Assembly: GCF_037102585.1 (NCBI RefSeq)
Contig: NW_027043820.1
Location: 1,522,501 to 1,586,500, forward strand
DNA from: Saccharomycopsis crataegensis
Taxonomy: Eukaryota > Ascomycota > Saccharomycetes > Ascoideales > Saccharomycopsidaceae
Length of the DNA stretch: 64,000 nt
Direction of reading: 5' to 3'
In this document: positions 27,295 through 38,050 of the stretch, piece after piece
Position numbering within the stretch: position 1 is the first letter of the stretch
How the letters are laid out: the number at the start of each line of letters is the position of its first letter
The notes under the pieces: model-generated
The model's database searches: none
The model's input: the letters and a program-made list of their open reading frames with translations, nothing else
What the model was told of the DNA's origin: nothing
Translations under genes and position numbers: made by a program

Positions 27295-29078
27295 ATGTTG
27301 CCGAGAAATAATCAGAAAGAAGATGAACTTTTGGTAAGTGACACCTCTATAACTGTGGTGACTCACTCGTTGAAGAATGACGTACTAACTATAACAAGGC
27401 TTTTGCAACTCCCACAGAGGTGTTTGGTAAGAAGCCTGCCGCACAACCCTCTCAAATAACAACACCTGTTGCTTCTTACGTTAGAAACACGATGTATGCC
27501 GCTCCAAGTCTGAATGGTTTTGCAAAAACTCGAAAATATTCTGGTAGTGGAAAACCTTTTCCAGATAATTTCCCAGGTTCTTTAGCACCTCAAAACTCTA
27601 ATCTCCAAGAGTTAGACTATGATATGAGGACTAAGAGAAAGACATTGGCATTATCTGGGAATATTTCAATACCCACAGGCTCATTTCAGCAACAACAACA
27701 GCCACCGCTTCCACTGCAACAACAACAACAACAACAACAACAACAGAAAATTCTGCAACGTAAATCTGCATACGGGTCTCTAGGAAATGGGCCGGTTCCA
27801 AACTTTGGTAAACTCCAGTATTCTGCTGGATCGTCTCCAATGTTATCTCCTAGTACTCCTAACTTGGTAAACTCTGGCAGGAATGTTTTAAGATCCCCTA
27901 GCAATCCCCAATTGAACATGATGGCTACTCTTGATTCGGACGATTCTATAAATAGATTGTCACCATTGCCGCCAAATAATCATGCTAGAAGAAAAAGTGC
28001 TGACTATTACCAAAGTTCTGACTATTACAAACTCGATACCAACCAATTGTCTCACGAAGTGCAGCGTATCAGTTTAGATCCAAGGAGTCAAATGTCCCAA
28101 GCCCCTAAACACTATCCGAATGATGCCCAAGCTGGATATCAGGATCAAGGGTTGACTGTACAACAAAAAGCCCATCCGAAATCTCGTGACCATTCAAGGT
28201 CCCCTTCTTATGATAATGGAATACCTTTAAGAAGACCTCCTGGTTCGAGAAATGCTTCAGGGGATCTCCCAAATTTCGGTCCTACTGACACTGGCGTCTT
28301 GAGCCCGACTGCTAGCAATGAGTATAGTGCTAGGCCTCAGAGTTCTAATAAAAATTCCCAAGATTTTTTCAATGTCGATACTTCACCATTAAGAATCGCT
28401 AGTGTTCCAAAAAATACTGCATCTTATGAGCATTCCCATCATCAATCTATGCACGCTTTCCCTCAAGATGAAGCGGCAGACATGGGGGTCAAAGAAGAGC
28501 CGCTTCGTCCAATTACTATTGAAGCTGCCGATGATTCTCTCAAGATTGAAGAGAAATTACGTTATGTTTTTAAGAAAGTCGATGAAGAAAATTCAGGAAT
28601 CTTAGATACCCTAGATCTACAAACTGCTCTTGCCCATCTTAACAGTCTAAAATTCCAATTGAGTGCTATCAAGATCATGGTCAATTGGTTTGATAAAACA
28701 GGTAAGAATGGTGTTGATTTTAGGGAATTTTATCATTTATGGGCTTACATTTGGAAATGGAGAGTTGTTTTCATTAGACATTGTGGAGGACACATGATGA
28801 TCAACTTGGATCAATATCAATCAGCTCTTCAGGAGCTTGGTTATAGAATGAACCCTAAAACAGTTTCTCATATGTTCAATATATTTGCTGGGGATAACGA
28901 CGTTGCTGTGGATAATAAAACTGCAGCTAAGTCACTTGCAGTTGATCTTTTTATTGAGAGTTTGTTATGGTTGATGAAATCAACTAATTCTTTCAAGAAG
29001 TTTGACAACCAAAGAATTGGGGTGGGTGTTTTCCCATATGACAGGTACATAGAAGAAATTTTGAGCTTTAGATTTTAG
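27295..29078 (+). CDS. PEF1: Penta-EF-hand protein (spliced, two exons)
   Basis: Exon 1 is 27295-27333 (13 codons, MLPRNNQKEDELL), intron 27334-27398 (65 nt; donor GTAAGT, branch TACTAAC at 27383-27389, acceptor AAG), and exon 2 27399-29078, giving 572 residues. The long frame has no ATG near its start, only GTG at 27420, which is why an upstream exon is needed. The first 380 residues are disordered, rich in Ser, Pro and Gln, with a polyglutamine run. The last 180 form a penta-EF-hand domain, with LRYVFKKVDEENSGILD and the canonical loop DKTGKNGVDFREF. Known PEF proteins are calcium-regulated adaptors; yeast Pef1 acts in polar growth and budding. The intron phase works only with the AAG acceptor. 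Confidence 0.85.
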
Positions 29079-29437
29079 ACTATACTTTTGTTTATTTTTC
29101 CCTATTTGGTTTATTTTTCCCTATTTGGTTTATCTGTTTTGTTTTGTTTTTGTATTATAATCAGTAATATCCATTTGATTTCCATACCCTTGTTTTCTTT
29201 GACCACATTACTCTTGTTTAATTAATGCATCGATCCTTTTTGATAAATTTTTATTGTGAAACTTTAGATTTACCAGCTCTACCTATAAATACTGGCATGT
29301 ACCATTAATCTATTGTTCTCACGTAACTTACGATTCAACATCATAAAAGGCATAAATGAGAATTTATTAAAACATCAAAGAAAAAATTAAGTAATTATTA
29401 CAAATCATATTCAATACATAATTCAACTTAAACTTTC
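29079..29437. other. Convergent 3' region of PEF1 and RPS11
   Basis: Two exact tandem copies of the 19-mer TTTATTTTTCCCTATTTGG occupy 29091-29109 and 29110-29128, immediately after the PEF1 stop. The remainder is AT-rich 3'-end sequence. Confidence 0.75.
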
Positions 29438-30446
29438 TTAGAATTTAGCAAACTTCTTGTTGGCTTTACCAGCAGCAGATTGAACTTTCAAAACGTTGAA
29501 TCTGACGGTCTTAGACAAAGGTCTACATTGACCAACAGTAACCAAGTCACCTTCTTGGGCTCTGAAAGCTGGGGAAATGTGGGCGGCAACGTTCTTGTGT
29601 CTCTTTTCGTATCTGTTGTATTTTGGAACATAGTGCAAGTATTCTCTTCTGATGATGATAGTTCTGTGCATCTTGGTGGAAACAACAGTACCAGACAAGA
29701 TCTTACCTCTGATAGAAATTTCACCAACGAATGGACATTTCTTGTCAATGTAAGAACCTTCAATGGCAGACTTTGGAGTCTTGAAACCCAAACCAACGTC
29801 CTTGTACCATCTCTTGGTTCTTCTGTTGGCCTTAGCCTTTGGGTTGGTGAAGATGTGTGGTTGCTATGAAAAAAAATAGTTAGTATTATAATTCCTATTG
29901 GTGATCAAGATATTTCGGCTGCTCTATGTTGCTTTTGTTAAAAATATGGAGATAAATATATAATACATTATTGTGATTTCGTTTGGTGCAATTTAATTTT
30001 GAAAACTTTGTGATGGTAATTTTTTATCTTTTAATAACTGCTGTTCATTCCAAAATCCATTCGGCTCATGTGTTTCTCTGTTTGCTTCCATTCATTCACT
30101 TCAAATAAACACAAGTATTGTACTTCTCTTTGAATCATTCAATAATAAAGATGCAATTGTCGAGTTCACAAATACTCTTCATAATCTTTTAAATTAAACG
30201 CAAATACTTCACTAAATCCTTCCTGAATAAAACCATGATGTTGAAAACTCTTCTGTGTGAAATATTCCCATTGTCATTGTTCCATGTTTTGTAACTGTTT
30301 AATTAATATTGCCAAAATTCCTTTTCACTGATTATCCACAAAAGCACACAGTTCAAGCCAGTATCTTCTATCTTCCTTTATATCACTAATCCAATACACA
30401 CCTTTTGGAAAGCCTTTTCAGATTGGACGGTCAATTCAGTAGCCAT
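29438..30446 (-). CDS. RPS11: 40S ribosomal protein uS17 (spliced)
   Basis: Exon 1 is 30446-30402 (15 codons, [15 protein letters not shown]), intron 30401-29864 (538 nt), and exon 2 29863-29438. The 156-residue product has exactly the length and intron position of yeast Rps11 (after FQK). Exon 2 opens [20 protein letters not shown] and contains the uS17 signature [21 protein letters not shown]. The acceptor is CATAG, preceded by a perfect TACTAAC 20 bases from the junction. The donor is GTGTGT, not the usual GTATGT. Long introns are typical of ribosomal-protein genes and are often regulatory. Codon use is highly biased. Confidence 0.96.
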
Positions 30447-30970
30447 TTTGCTTCAACTATTTTTACTTGTTGTTCAATCACTAACAAATCCAGATAGCAT
30501 TTCATGGCCTTTGAAAAATTTTGAGAATATGAAAAAATCTTAGGAGACTCCCTGGGGTTCCTAACCACTGCCTGCTTTAGGAAGGTGTGACGGAGATTTT
30601 GAGAGTAGTCGCCCTAAGCACATGATTGGTATCAGGTGGTATGTGCGTGACTCTAAGAATCAACAAATAGTCCGCCCTCACGCGTCTCTACAACACAAAG
30701 TAGTGTCCGCTAACATCAACAGCTTTTTCAATTTATTATTCAGTCAATATGATTACAGCACAAACAGAGTAGCTATTATGGCTCCAATTCAACTAGAATA
30801 TAATACTGTACATTGAATACAAACAAAACATCGTAAACATTTGGAGGGAGAGAAAAAATGTTGCAACAGATAGTGAATGTATATTGCATATGACATAATA
30901 GTTATGGAATAGTTATGGAAATAAAGCATGAAGTCACTGGAAAATATAAAGTTTTTAATAATTCTTAGAA
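30447..30970 (-). promoter_or_regulatory. RPS11 promoter region with Tbf1-like and Cbf1-like sites
   Basis: CCCTAA (30612-30617) is followed by one base and then CACATGA (30619-30625), the same pair of elements as upstream of RPS5, about 165-180 bp before the RPS11 ATG. A second TCCTAACC lies near 30559-30566. The distal part also holds the 3' region of the glutaredoxin gene. Confidence 0.6.
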
Positions 30971-31618
30971 TCATGAGTTTGAAGGAACGCTATGCTTAGT
31001 AACTTTCAAAGATTTGTTACCCCAAGTGGTCAATAAGTCCAATAATTCACCCTTATCATGTAATTCCCTGATATCATCTGAACCACCTCTAGACACCCCC
31101 TTGACATACAAGTTTGGCACGGTACGTCTGCCCGATTGTTGACCAATATAGGTTTGTAATTCAGCACCATGCTTGTGCTTATCTAGTTCGACAATAATTG
31201 GTTCGGGGGTTAATTCGTAATCATTCTTCAATAATGATTTCAATCTTTGGGAATATGGACAATAGGTCTTTGAGAAAATAACCACTGGAGAAAATGAAAG
31301 AATTTCCATGAACTCTTTTTCTGGGTTAAACTGTTCGCCTGGTTTTTCCGTTAAATCCTTTCGAGAACCTTCCTTATCCTCACCAGAAACTTTGATGACC
31401 AGGTTTGCTTCCTGCAATTTGTCTTCACTGTTGGCTCCCTGGACGACGGTGTTGGACACTAGGATATTATTCGCTTCGGTATTTTCCTTGGTATCATCGC
31501 CTAACAATGCGGTGGCCATTTTGAAATCATCAGAATAATGGAAAGTTTGGAACAATATGAGGACACCGACAACAATAGCCACAGCAAAAACAGACAATCT
31601 GATCTTCCTGTTCGACAT
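30971..31618 (-). CDS. GRX7: Membrane-anchored monothiol glutaredoxin (GRX6/GRX7 type)
   Basis: A 215-residue protein. An N-terminal signal anchor (LSVFAVAIVVGVLILFQTF, residues 7-25) leads to a lumenal linker and a C-terminal glutaredoxin domain from about residue 105. The active site is YCPYS (one Cys, as in yeast Grx7), followed by the cis-Pro segment TVPNLYV and the glutathione-binding GGSDDI. In yeast Grx6 and Grx7 are Golgi/ER lumen enzymes that act on glutathionylated thiols during oxidative stress. The choice between 6 and 7 rests only on CPYS versus CSYS, so the symbol is tentative. Confidence 0.9.
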   Translation of the reverse strand: MSNRKIRLSVFAVAIVVGVLILFQTFHYSDDFKMATALLGDDTKENTEANNILVSNTVVQGANSEDKLQEANLVIKVSGEDKEGSRKDLTEKPGEQFNPEKEFMEILSFSPVVIFSKTYCPYSQRLKSLLKNDYELTPEPIIVELDKHKHGAELQTYIGQQSGRRTVPNLYVKGVSRGGSDDIRELHDKGELLDLLTTWGNKSLKVTKHSVPSNS

Positions 31619-32090
31619 TATTAATTGAATTATATTTTATTTAATTATTTTATTCTTTTTTTTTTTCTTGTCTTTTTCTGATATTTGATGAAGAGGCTTT
31701 AATTCTTTTTAATTTCGTGACAATTGGATATCAAGAAAGACCAGCTTCTGATAAGCAAAGAAAACAAAATAAAAAATAAAAAGCAAAAAATTGATATGGA
31801 AAAAACCAAAAAAGGAGTGTTAAAAATATTTCTGTGGTTGGTATTTTTATAAGAGTCTTTATTGCTCTATACTGAACTAATGGATCTATTTGAATGTTTG
31901 CTTTGACACAAACCACAAGAAATGTGAATGTTGATCTGTTATTTTTTGTTTCATGATTCTCACTATCACCGTACCGCACCGCACATTATATACTAAGTGC
32001 ACCTGGTCTCCTCCCATCTAAAGATTCTCAGCACACTATGCGCTTTCATTTCCCTTACACACTTAATGGCAACAACCAAACGAACCAGCC
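31619..32090. other. Divergent promoter region GRX7/cupin gene
   Basis: 472 bp with an A/T-rich first half, TTATATAC (31985-31992) as a plausible TATA for the cupin gene, and two CCGYACCGCACCGC-like GC patches just before it (about 31969-31983). No gene seen. Confidence 0.5.
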
Positions 32091-32723
32091 ATGTTCCACC
32101 TTGAATCACCTACTATTGATGGCATACAGAGTGATGTGCCTATCCATAAACCCCAATATGTTGATAATCCATTGCCAAACTCGCCTGAATGTCAACAGAT
32201 AATTGACCATTTGCAATTGATTGAGCATAGAGAAGGTGGATATTTTAAAGAGACCGATAGATCTCCTTTCTACATGCACAATCCATACAATCCTGATTCA
32301 CCTGAGGTTATTAATACTGTTGGAGTGGATAGCAAAGAGATCACAAGAAATTATTCCACATTGATCTATTATCTCATTACTCCTTTTATTCCCCTTGGAA
32401 GAATGCACAGAAACCGTTCAAGGATCATTCACATTCTTCAGAAAGGGTCGGGTCAATATGTATTGGTTTATCCTGATGGAACTGTTAAAACTTTTAGGGT
32501 AGGATTCGATTTTGCTGCGGGAGAGGTGGCTCAGTGGGTTGTACCAGGGGGCGTGTGGAAGGCCAGTTTTATTTCGGATAAAGACAGTCATTTGCTAATT
32601 TCTGAAGTTGTTGTTCCAGGGTTCGAATATTTAGATCACACTTTCATGGAGTATGCTGAGCTTTTGAAACTAGTGGGTGAGGCCAAAGCACAAGAATTGA
32701 AGTGGTTGTTGGGCAGTCAATGA
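32091..32723 (+). CDS. Cupin-fold protein of the DUF985/YML079W family
   Basis: A 210-residue protein. HREGGYFKETDRSPF near residue 47, NYSTLIYYLITP, HRNRSRIIHILQKGSGQYVL, VYPDGTVKTFRVGFD and QWVVPGGVWKASF match yeast YML079W almost block for block. That protein has a cupin (RmlC-like) fold similar to plant seed storage proteins and sugar epimerases, but its substrate is unknown. The whole domain is present. No targeting signal is evident, so it is probably cytosolic. Confidence 0.92.
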   Translation: MFHLESPTIDGIQSDVPIHKPQYVDNPLPNSPECQQIIDHLQLIEHREGGYFKETDRSPFYMHNPYNPDSPEVINTVGVDSKEITRNYSTLIYYLITPFIPLGRMHRNRSRIIHILQKGSGQYVLVYPDGTVKTFRVGFDFAAGEVAQWVVPGGVWKASFISDKDSHLLISEVVVPGFEYLDHTFMEYAELLKLVGEAKAQELKWLLGSQ

Positions 32724-33887
32724 AGACCATCTTAGTGGTGATTAACGTAAATAAATACACGTAAATAAATGTTTGATTTTTAATGGATTTAACTAGTTTT
32801 ATCGAAATGTTTGAAGTAATTCACCTTATCAATTCCCGATAAATAGCTAAAAATAACTGATCAATCTTAGGACATAGTACAAACAGAAGATAGACATATC
32901 CAGAAATAGAAAAAGTCAAGGATGTCCTTGTGGCATTCGCCAAACACGGGGAGCTTAGAGGCTTGTTTGTAAGTGTTACGAAGAAAATAAAAGGGACTTT
33001 TGAGGTGCTGTTTACTGAAATACTAGGTATTTATTGATTCTATTCTATAAATAGTAAAAGATCGGCCTTTTATAAGTACAAAGAGTGTTGATATGCCAAA
33101 ATGGGGAAACAAAAAGTGGAAAAAAGATTTTCGACTGCATAATAGTTACTGTTCTTGAGGATTTTCGGTGATTCGGCATATCTAACTCAAATGCCAATGT
33201 ATATATGATAACTTCATCTCACAATTGCTGTTTCAAAAGTGAGGGACTGTGATAAAAATAGGATTTTCTAATAAACACAAGAAAGTATTTTTTATTTTTA
33301 GATACCGTTAGGTTTCTATTAAATTAGGCGAGAACAAAGAAATGAAGTAAGGGAAAAGTATGCTATGACAGAAAGATATTTGTGCACTTTTCTATCGAGT
33401 AAGATATGCCAGTTCCCAGGGTTCTGCAGCCAGATCTTTTGAGATGATAATTGAGCAGGTGGGCACACAAACATATACACCAATAATAAAATATATGTAT
33501 CCTGACATTTCTTGTCAATACTCCACCTTTACCTGTCTCGATATCATTTTCTCGCCAATAGTTAAAAATAAAAATAAAAATATTCCGAAACGCCAGTTGG
33601 GGCGTTCTACAGTAGGGTGCAGGGAAAGCATGCGTGCCCCTAACAAAAAACTGTCAACATGAGTTTTGTAAATAATTCATCCACTCTTCCTTATATATAT
33701 CCCGTCTTTTGCACCATATCTCACTCCCACGATCTATCAGTTATCAGTGTCTGAAAATAATAACAATATTCCCTTCCCTTTTTTTTTCTTTCATACCTCT
33801 TTAGAACACCTGCACATTCCTTGAAATCAACTTTAATCATCCGTTCCAGTTTTCATTCCCTTTATTCCCATCAAATTATCACCTCAA
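32724..33887. other. 1.2-kb upstream region of the zinc-finger gene
   Basis: No convincing ORF. It includes a duplicated ACGTAAATAAAT just after the cupin stop, an AACGCC/GGCGTT inverted repeat with a 6-base spacer (33589-33606), and a TATATATA (33693-33700) about 190 bp before the zinc-finger start. A T-rich tract comes closer in. It reads as a long regulatory region. Confidence 0.55.
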
Positions 33888-35120
33888 ATGTTTTCGCTGC
33901 AATCCAACTTTAACCGCACTTTCGAAAATGATCATCAAGGGTATTATAACTATGATGACAATGAGGTGTTTGGGGCTGACTACCTTGGTTCCCGCAGCCA
34001 ACAACATTACTACAGCAACTACCATTTCAAATCCAGATTAGCTTCCCAAAATCCCTCACTTTACACCAATGGCCACTACGACTTCGTGAAAGCTTTAAAT
34101 GCAGATAAAGATATTAAGACTTTCATGAGCTTTCAGACTCCTCAAAAGCTTAAATTGACCTGCAGTTATCACAATTGCCCAGATTCAGATATCAGATTCA
34201 GTAGTTACATTGATTTAGCCGAGCATATGAACAAACATTCCATAGAAAGTGATTTCAAACCAGAGATATATTGCGATGGTAACCATAGCTATTGCAACAA
34301 TTGCCCATTCACTGTTCTTGGATTCTCTAAAGAAAGCGAAAAAAAGGAACACAAACAACAAAGGTTATGTTTGGATTGTAAAATTCTTTTCAGTAGAGTG
34401 GATAACTTAAAAACCCACATTACTGCCAAGAATGGCAAACCAAGTCCTTGCAAAAGAAAACTTATGAAAAAAAATTCTTCAGGTTCCAGCAGAAAATTTA
34501 AAGCTGGTCCAGCCAAGAAATCTAATTCCGCCTCACCATTGCGCTCTGGATCTCCAAAACGGAAGAAGCTTCTCATGGAGCATGGCCAAGGATTGCATTC
34601 CTTACAACCAAAGTCAGAAAGCTTGATTTCCTCCGCCTATTCTAAAGATAGTGGTTCTGTTGACTCGCTAAATGCATTCGATAGCATTGCAGACTCGCCA
34701 ACTCCTGTTGGCTTAAATTTCACATACAGCAATTATCAACCTTCAGTTTTTCCCTTGGTCGATGATGGTTTTGATTATCCAATCTCAACTAATCCGCATT
34801 TCTCTCATCAAGATGGAATCACGGCTATTCCTGCAAACTTTCTGCTGTCGCTTCAGCTCAACCATTTGCCTAATCAAGGTCTGCTCCCATCTCTAGATAA
34901 TTTGCCTTACAAGTTCGACAGTTTTGCCAGTCCTCAAATTTATTCCCAGGGCCACTTCATTTCGAATCATTCTGATTTCTCTGATATTACGGGGCTGACA
35001 ACCACTCCTGTGTTTACCCCTAATGACAGCTTCAAAATTAAAGAAGAGCCAGTTGAATCACTTTATGAATACCAAACCATTGAGTATAAACCTGAGGAGG
35101 TTAACTGGAGCAAAATATGA
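33888..35120 (+). CDS. Putative C2H2-type zinc-finger transcription factor
   Basis: A 410-residue protein I cannot assign to a named orthologue. A first finger (CSYHNCPDSDIRF...LAEHMNKH, about residues 92-117) has C-x4-C and H-x3-H spacing. A Cys/His-rich stretch follows (CDGNHSYCNNCPF, then CLDCKILFSRVDNLKTH), compatible with two more degenerate fingers. A basic patch (KSNSASPLRSGSPKRKKL) looks like a nuclear localisation signal. The C-terminal 170 residues are acidic and aromatic, consistent with an activation domain. The long intergenic region upstream suits a regulated regulator gene. DNA binding is inferred from the fingers only. Confidence 0.7.
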   Translation: MFSLQSNFNRTFENDHQGYYNYDDNEVFGADYLGSRSQQHYYSNYHFKSRLASQNPSLYTNGHYDFVKALNADKDIKTFMSFQTPQKLKLTCSYHNCPDSDIRFSSYIDLAEHMNKHSIESDFKPEIYCDGNHSYCNNCPFTVLGFSKESEKKEHKQQRLCLDCKILFSRVDNLKTHITAKNGKPSPCKRKLMKKNSSGSSRKFKAGPAKKSNSASPLRSGSPKRKKLLMEHGQGLHSLQPKSESLISSAYSKDSGSVDSLNAFDSIADSPTPVGLNFTYSNYQPSVFPLVDDGFDYPISTNPHFSHQDGITAIPANFLLSLQLNHLPNQGLLPSLDNLPYKFDSFASPQIYSQGHFISNHSDFSDITGLTTTPVFTPNDSFKIKEEPVESLYEYQTIEYKPEEVNWSKI

Positions 35121-35545
35121 GCAGATTCATTTTTCTTTATTTATTATCCAGTATCCAATCTGTTTGTATTATAGAAAATTATTGATTGTCATTTCCTTTG
35201 ATTTTTCTTTTATGATTTGCTTCCAGCTTTTCTATTTTGTGACGTTCCCTTTCACGTTGTTCTAACATTATTTATATATTCTAAGTTTTCTTTACCATTT
35301 TTTTTTTTTTTTTTTTTGGAGGTTCCCAGTATATTTCATTTAAGGTATTTATATTAATTGCATGATGTTCAAAATTCCAAAGCTCTGGATTTTTGTCATG
35401 ATATGGGGTATCTCACCCTAAAACGCGTAAAAAAAAAAAAATTATTACTACGTGAATGCATTTACTGAAAATCGTTGATCCACACCATTATTAGCAATCT
35501 GACGGGATTTATTTTGACATACATCCTTTTGAAACTTGTTACAGC
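35121..35545. promoter_or_regulatory. DPB2 upstream region with an MCB element
   Basis: ACGCGT (35423-35428), the MluI cell-cycle box bound by MBF, lies 118 bp before the DPB2 ATG and is followed by an A tract. Replication genes in yeasts are classically induced at G1/S through this site. The first 200 bp hold the 3' end of the zinc-finger gene and a T tract (about 35300-35317). Confidence 0.65.
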
Positions 35546-37762
35546 ATGGAACCAATACCTTTACAGATTAAACTTAAGCCCTCTCATCTTCGACCTATTG
35601 CTTACAGAATCCTTTCAAAAAAGCATGGCCTTCATGTCAAATCTGATGCCTTGGAAGTCTTAACAGAGTATATAGGTTCAACATTTGGATCACAATGGAA
35701 ATCACAAGAGTCTTTGAAGTTCATTGAAGATATTGCTAAGAGCTGGAAAGCCAAGTTCCAGGCGAATAAGAATTTATTTATTGATGGAGAGAACTTGAAA
35801 ACCATAATTAAGGACATCAACGAAAAAAAAAATGTTACCAATGCTAAGCCTAGTGGTGGAGCTCAAAGTAGTTTGAGTAACTTCCTTCTGAAAAATGATG
35901 ATGCCCCGATGGCTAACAAAACTGATACATTGATTGATATTGACGAGCTAATGGAGGACAGGCCAACGACCATCAAAAGAATGAAACTAAGCGAATATTT
36001 CCAGGTAAAGGATTTCTATGAGTTGCCAATTGCAAGATTCAATCATTCACGAAAGAAATATGAACCTTATTTGCCGCCACATGATAGAATGCAAGCAGAG
36101 ACTAATTTAATCAAGAAATTATCTTCAGATTTCAATGTTCAAGATAATTTGAGCATATATATTTCTCGATACCACCAAGTGTATCATAAGATCTTAAGAA
36201 ATGAATCATTTCATTTCAGTAGTGCATTGAATCCTACTTCCTCCACATATTTCGATGAACTACAGCTCTTATCCATTTCTGATGAGTTCTCGAAGTTGAA
36301 ATCGATCAATGAGGAAGTGAAGCAAATCATGTTGATAAAAAATTTGCTCGGTAGACATGGTAAACAATTTATTATATTCGGCTTGTTGACCAAAAACAAT
36401 GAAGGTAAATATAAGCTACAGGATTCTAGTGATTCAATAGAGCTAGATTTGGAAAATGCTTATCCTGATGAAAGTTTCTTTTATTTCGAAGGCTGTCTAT
36501 TGATTTGTGACGGTATTTATATCAATTTCGGAGGCAAGCTGAAATTCGTGGTGAATTTAATTTATCATCCAAAGGCCGAATCGCGAGAAGATTTTTTCAG
36601 AAATTTTGGAGTGATAGACTTTCAATCAAATAATTTGGATATTAAGAATCCCAAATCAATCAGAGAATTTGATCAATATCAAGAAAAGTTAATTGCTGAT
36701 TCTAGACTAAAATTACAAGAATCTGAAGACGCTGGGTCTTTAGGACTAGATAGAATCATATTTATTGGTTCTGAAATATTTTTGGACTCGTTGAAAACTC
36801 TTGATTATTTGAAAAAGTTATTTTCTCAAATTACCAAAGATATAAATGATCTACCAATAGCTATTGTGTTCCCTGGCTCATTCCTTTCGCGATCTTTTGA
36901 AACTTCCTCGGTTAACTCCCTTGGTGATAATTCTTCAATGAATTATAAGCACCTCTTTGACTCGCTAGCGGTTATTCTTTCAAATTTTCCGACCTTATGT
37001 GCAAAAACGCAATTCATATTTACTGCTGGTTATAACGATCCTTGGAGCTCTTTGGTTTATCAAGGCTCTAAATCAGTGGCTATGCCATTCAACAGAATTC
37101 CAAAGCTTTTTTTCAATCGGTTGAGTAAAATAGTAAAGAATTTGAAAATTGTGACAAATCCTTTCAAAATGTTTTACTTGAATACTGAGATCAATTTGAT
37201 CAATGATGATATTTATGAAAGAATGGTAAAAAATGATATTCCATTTAACTTCTATGGTGAGAAGGTCGAAATGATGAGAAATTTGGATAGTGAATCTAAC
37301 AATAATGTTGAGAAAATTGTTGAGGATATAGAAGATGATGACGATGATGACGAGGAAAGGAGAATTTCCAGAGCTTTGCTTTCCACAAAAATTTCCTCAA
37401 TGAATAATTTGAATATCAATTCATTAAGAAAACAGATATTGAAACCATCGGATTCTAGAGCTTTCAAAAAAGACGTTAACAAATTAACTAATACTTTAAT
37501 ACACCAATCTCACATGTCTCCATTTGCCATTGCCACCAGGCCAGTTGTTTGGAAATTTGATTCCTTGATGGCCATGAATCCATTGCCTAATACACTTATT
37601 CTCTTTGACTCAACAATTGGATTCTTCAATGAAATGGTTAATGGGGTCAGAGTCATTAACATTGGAAAATTTATTAACAACGATAATAAAGCTGCCAATT
37701 ATGTCGAATATTATCCTGCAAGTCAAAAGGCTGAATGGAAAAAGATTTATTTCAGTGGGTAG
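35546..37762 (+). CDS. DPB2: DNA polymerase epsilon subunit B
   Basis: A 738-residue protein with the B-subunit architecture. An N-terminal helical domain (about 1-95; RPIAYRILSKKHGLHVKSDA) is followed by a linker. An OB-fold region begins near 265 (FIIFGLLTKNNEGKYKLQD; YFEGCLLICDGIY), and an inactive calcineurin-like phosphoesterase domain runs to the C-terminus (PIAIVFPGSFLSRS; FIFTAGYNDPWSSL; HQSHMSPFAIATRPVVW). Dpb2 is the essential non-catalytic subunit tying Pol epsilon to the CMG helicase. An Asp/Glu-rich loop lies near residue 600. The MCB upstream fits S-phase expression. Confidence 0.95.
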   Translation: MEPIPLQIKLKPSHLRPIAYRILSKKHGLHVKSDALEVLTEYIGSTFGSQWKSQESLKFIEDIAKSWKAKFQANKNLFIDGENLKTIIKDINEKKNVTNAKPSGGAQSSLSNFLLKNDDAPMANKTDTLIDIDELMEDRPTTIKRMKLSEYFQVKDFYELPIARFNHSRKKYEPYLPPHDRMQAETNLIKKLSSDFNVQDNLSIYISRYHQVYHKILRNESFHFSSALNPTSSTYFDELQLLSISDEFSKLKSINEEVKQIMLIKNLLGRHGKQFIIFGLLTKNNEGKYKLQDSSDSIELDLENAYPDESFFYFEGCLLICDGIYINFGGKLKFVVNLIYHPKAESREDFFRNFGVIDFQSNNLDIKNPKSIREFDQYQEKLIADSRLKLQESEDAGSLGLDRIIFIGSEIFLDSLKTLDYLKKLFSQITKDINDLPIAIVFPGSFLSRSFETSSVNSLGDNSSMNYKHLFDSLAVILSNFPTLCAKTQFIFTAGYNDPWSSLVYQGSKSVAMPFNRIPKLFFNRLSKIVKNLKIVTNPFKMFYLNTEINLINDDIYERMVKNDIPFNFYGEKVEMMRNLDSESNNNVEKIVEDIEDDDDDDEERRISRALLSTKISSMNNLNINSLRKQILKPSDSRAFKKDVNKLTNTLIHQSHMSPFAIATRPVVWKFDSLMAMNPLPNTLILFDSTIGFFNEMVNGVRVINIGKFINNDNKAANYVEYYPASQKAEWKKIYFSG

Positions 37763-37910
37763 TTTTGTTATATCCAGGAGGATAACAATGTGAGGTTTTA
37801 AGGAAGCCTGCAGAGAATGTACGTTATTTGTCGTGAATTGTCTCAACATTTTAAACAACCAAAAAATAAAAATGTATAATAATAAAATTCTAATTAAACA
37901 AATGAAGATC

Positions 37911-37933
37911 AAATATATATATATATATATATA
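37911..37933. repeat. AT dinucleotide microsatellite
   Basis: An (AT)n run in the short convergent gap between DPB2 and the coiled-coil gene. Similar runs occur at 3369-3395, 5495-5516 and 49057-49080. Confidence 0.85.
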
Positions 37934-38050
37934 AGTTTAATGGGTATAGTGGATCAATTGACTATTTAGCAAAAAAACACATTAAGTAAAAATTAAATAC
38001 AAAGCAAAAAAAAATAATTAGACAAGCCAGACAGAAAGGTGGTTAAGTAT

